NCBI RefSeq assembly: GCF_036417845.1 | Contig: NC_090013.1 | Span: 749,001-813,000 of the forward strand | Reading direction: 5' to 3' | Source: Apteryx mantelli | Taxonomy: Eukaryota > Chordata > Aves > Apterygiformes > Apterygidae | Length of the DNA stretch: 64,000 nucleotides | Shown: positions 63,545-64,000 of the stretch, one piece after another | Numbering within the stretch: the first letter of the stretch is position 1 | Layout of the letters: each line of letters opens with the position of its first letter | Program-made: the position numbers and the translations under genes | Notes under the pieces: model-generated | The model's input: the letters and a program-made list of their open reading frames with translations, nothing else | Database searches by the model: none | What the model was told of the DNA's origin: nothing

Positions 63545-63815
63545 CCCGGGGCAGGAATGAACCCAGCGGGGTGGAAACGGGGCGAGCACGGACGGGACGG
63601 GGCGAGGCACCGGGAAAGGGAGCCCCGGCGAAGCCCCCCCCCGCTTGGCGGCACCGGCACCGGCAGCGGCACCGGCAGCGGCACCGGGGCCGCCCGGGAC
63701 TTTTTCCTCCTCCGCCCGAGGCACGGAGGCCGCGGGAGGCCGGACTCGGGTGGGGGCTGCCGCAATTGCATGAAACGAGTTACCGAGAACCAGAAATAAA
63801 GTTAAAAAAAAAAAA
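63261..63815 (+). other. CACNA1A: CACNA1A 3' UTR (minimal extent)
   Basis: Begins with two copies of a 20-bp repeat (GCGACACGCCACGACMDAGC, 63278-63318). A unique AT-richer block at 63405-63440 contains the inverted repeat GATGA / TCATC. A (CCG)n run lies at 63520-63545. Mammalian transcripts have longer 3' UTRs; the true end may lie further on. Confidence 0.7.
63795..63800 (+). terminator. CACNA1A: CACNA1A polyadenylation signal AATAAA
   Basis: AATAAA about 535 bases after the stop, followed by A-rich sequence (63803-63870) and then GC-rich DNA. The A-rich stretch is genomic and could cause internal priming in cDNA. Confidence 0.75.
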
Positions 63816-64000
63816 AGACAAAAAAAAAACCCCAAAAACCAAAAAAAAAAAAAAGAAAAAAAACATTAAAAAAGAGGAATTTTGGATCGAGCCCTTCTCG
63901 CTCCTTCCCGGGTCGGACCCCCGCGGGGCTCGGGGGGGGGGCGGAGGAACGGCAGCCCGGGGGGGGGGGCGGTCTGCCCCCCCCGGGGGAAGTCGGGGGG

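Noticed and set aside
63803-63870. A-rich tail as a retrogene poly(A)
   Set aside because: It follows the AATAAA of an intron-containing gene in place; it is ordinary genomic A-rich sequence.

Overview
The window is vertebrate nuclear DNA, most likely from a bird and probably from a very small, GC-rich microchromosome. The gene order matches human 19p13.13. The sequence is extremely GC-rich, introns are very short for these genes, almost every intron carries its own tandem array, and no mammal-type young SINEs or LINEs were seen. The species assignment is inference; the gene identities come from protein and exon-structure similarity recalled from the human orthologues.

Layout, left to right. 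78-330 (+) holds the microRNA hairpins mir-27a and mir-24-2 of the mir-23a~27a~24-2 cluster; mir-23a would lie just left of the window. 331-2862 contains no protein gene: it has a 57-69-bp tandem repeat, a kappaB palindrome, and a CCAAT-rich CpG promoter-like block. In human, ZSWIM4 sits in this interval, and nothing resembling it is visible here. 2863-10668 (-) holds three compact head-to-tail housekeeping genes: C19orf53 (3 exons), MRI1 (6 exons, methionine salvage) and YJU2B/CCDC130 (9 coding exons, splicing factor). 10870-11950 is a minisatellite with a perfect palindrome in many units, followed by a CpG promoter near 12.0-12.4 kb. 12.4-20 kb is gene-poor: tandem arrays, unrecognised GC-rich DNA and one CRE/MEF2-bearing block.

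21607-63260 (+) is a complete CACNA1A gene, encoding the pore-forming Cav2.1 (P/Q-type) calcium channel. I traced 47 exons plus the mutually exclusive pair 37a/37b, with consistent splice phases. The gene fits in about 42 kb, against hundreds of kb in mammals, and encodes about 2,385 residues. All four selectivity-filter glutamates, four S4 segments, the beta-subunit interaction domain, the IQ motif, the poly-His tract and the alternative acceptor of the last exon are present. The human polyglutamine (SCA6) tract is not; the equivalent place holds GCC-coded Ala/Pro. Intron 1 is a textbook U12 AT-AC intron. Intron 16 looks like a U12 intron with GC-AG ends, which is unusual. Three single-base indels in homopolymers of exons 41, 42 and 46 break the conserved frame and look like sequence errors.

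Two short motifs recur across the window (CCCGGACGCCTGGGCCC and TGCCTCAGTTTCCCC). Their spacing and order in the best copies suggest they are remnants of one ancient MIR-like SINE, pieces of which have also been expanded into tandem arrays.
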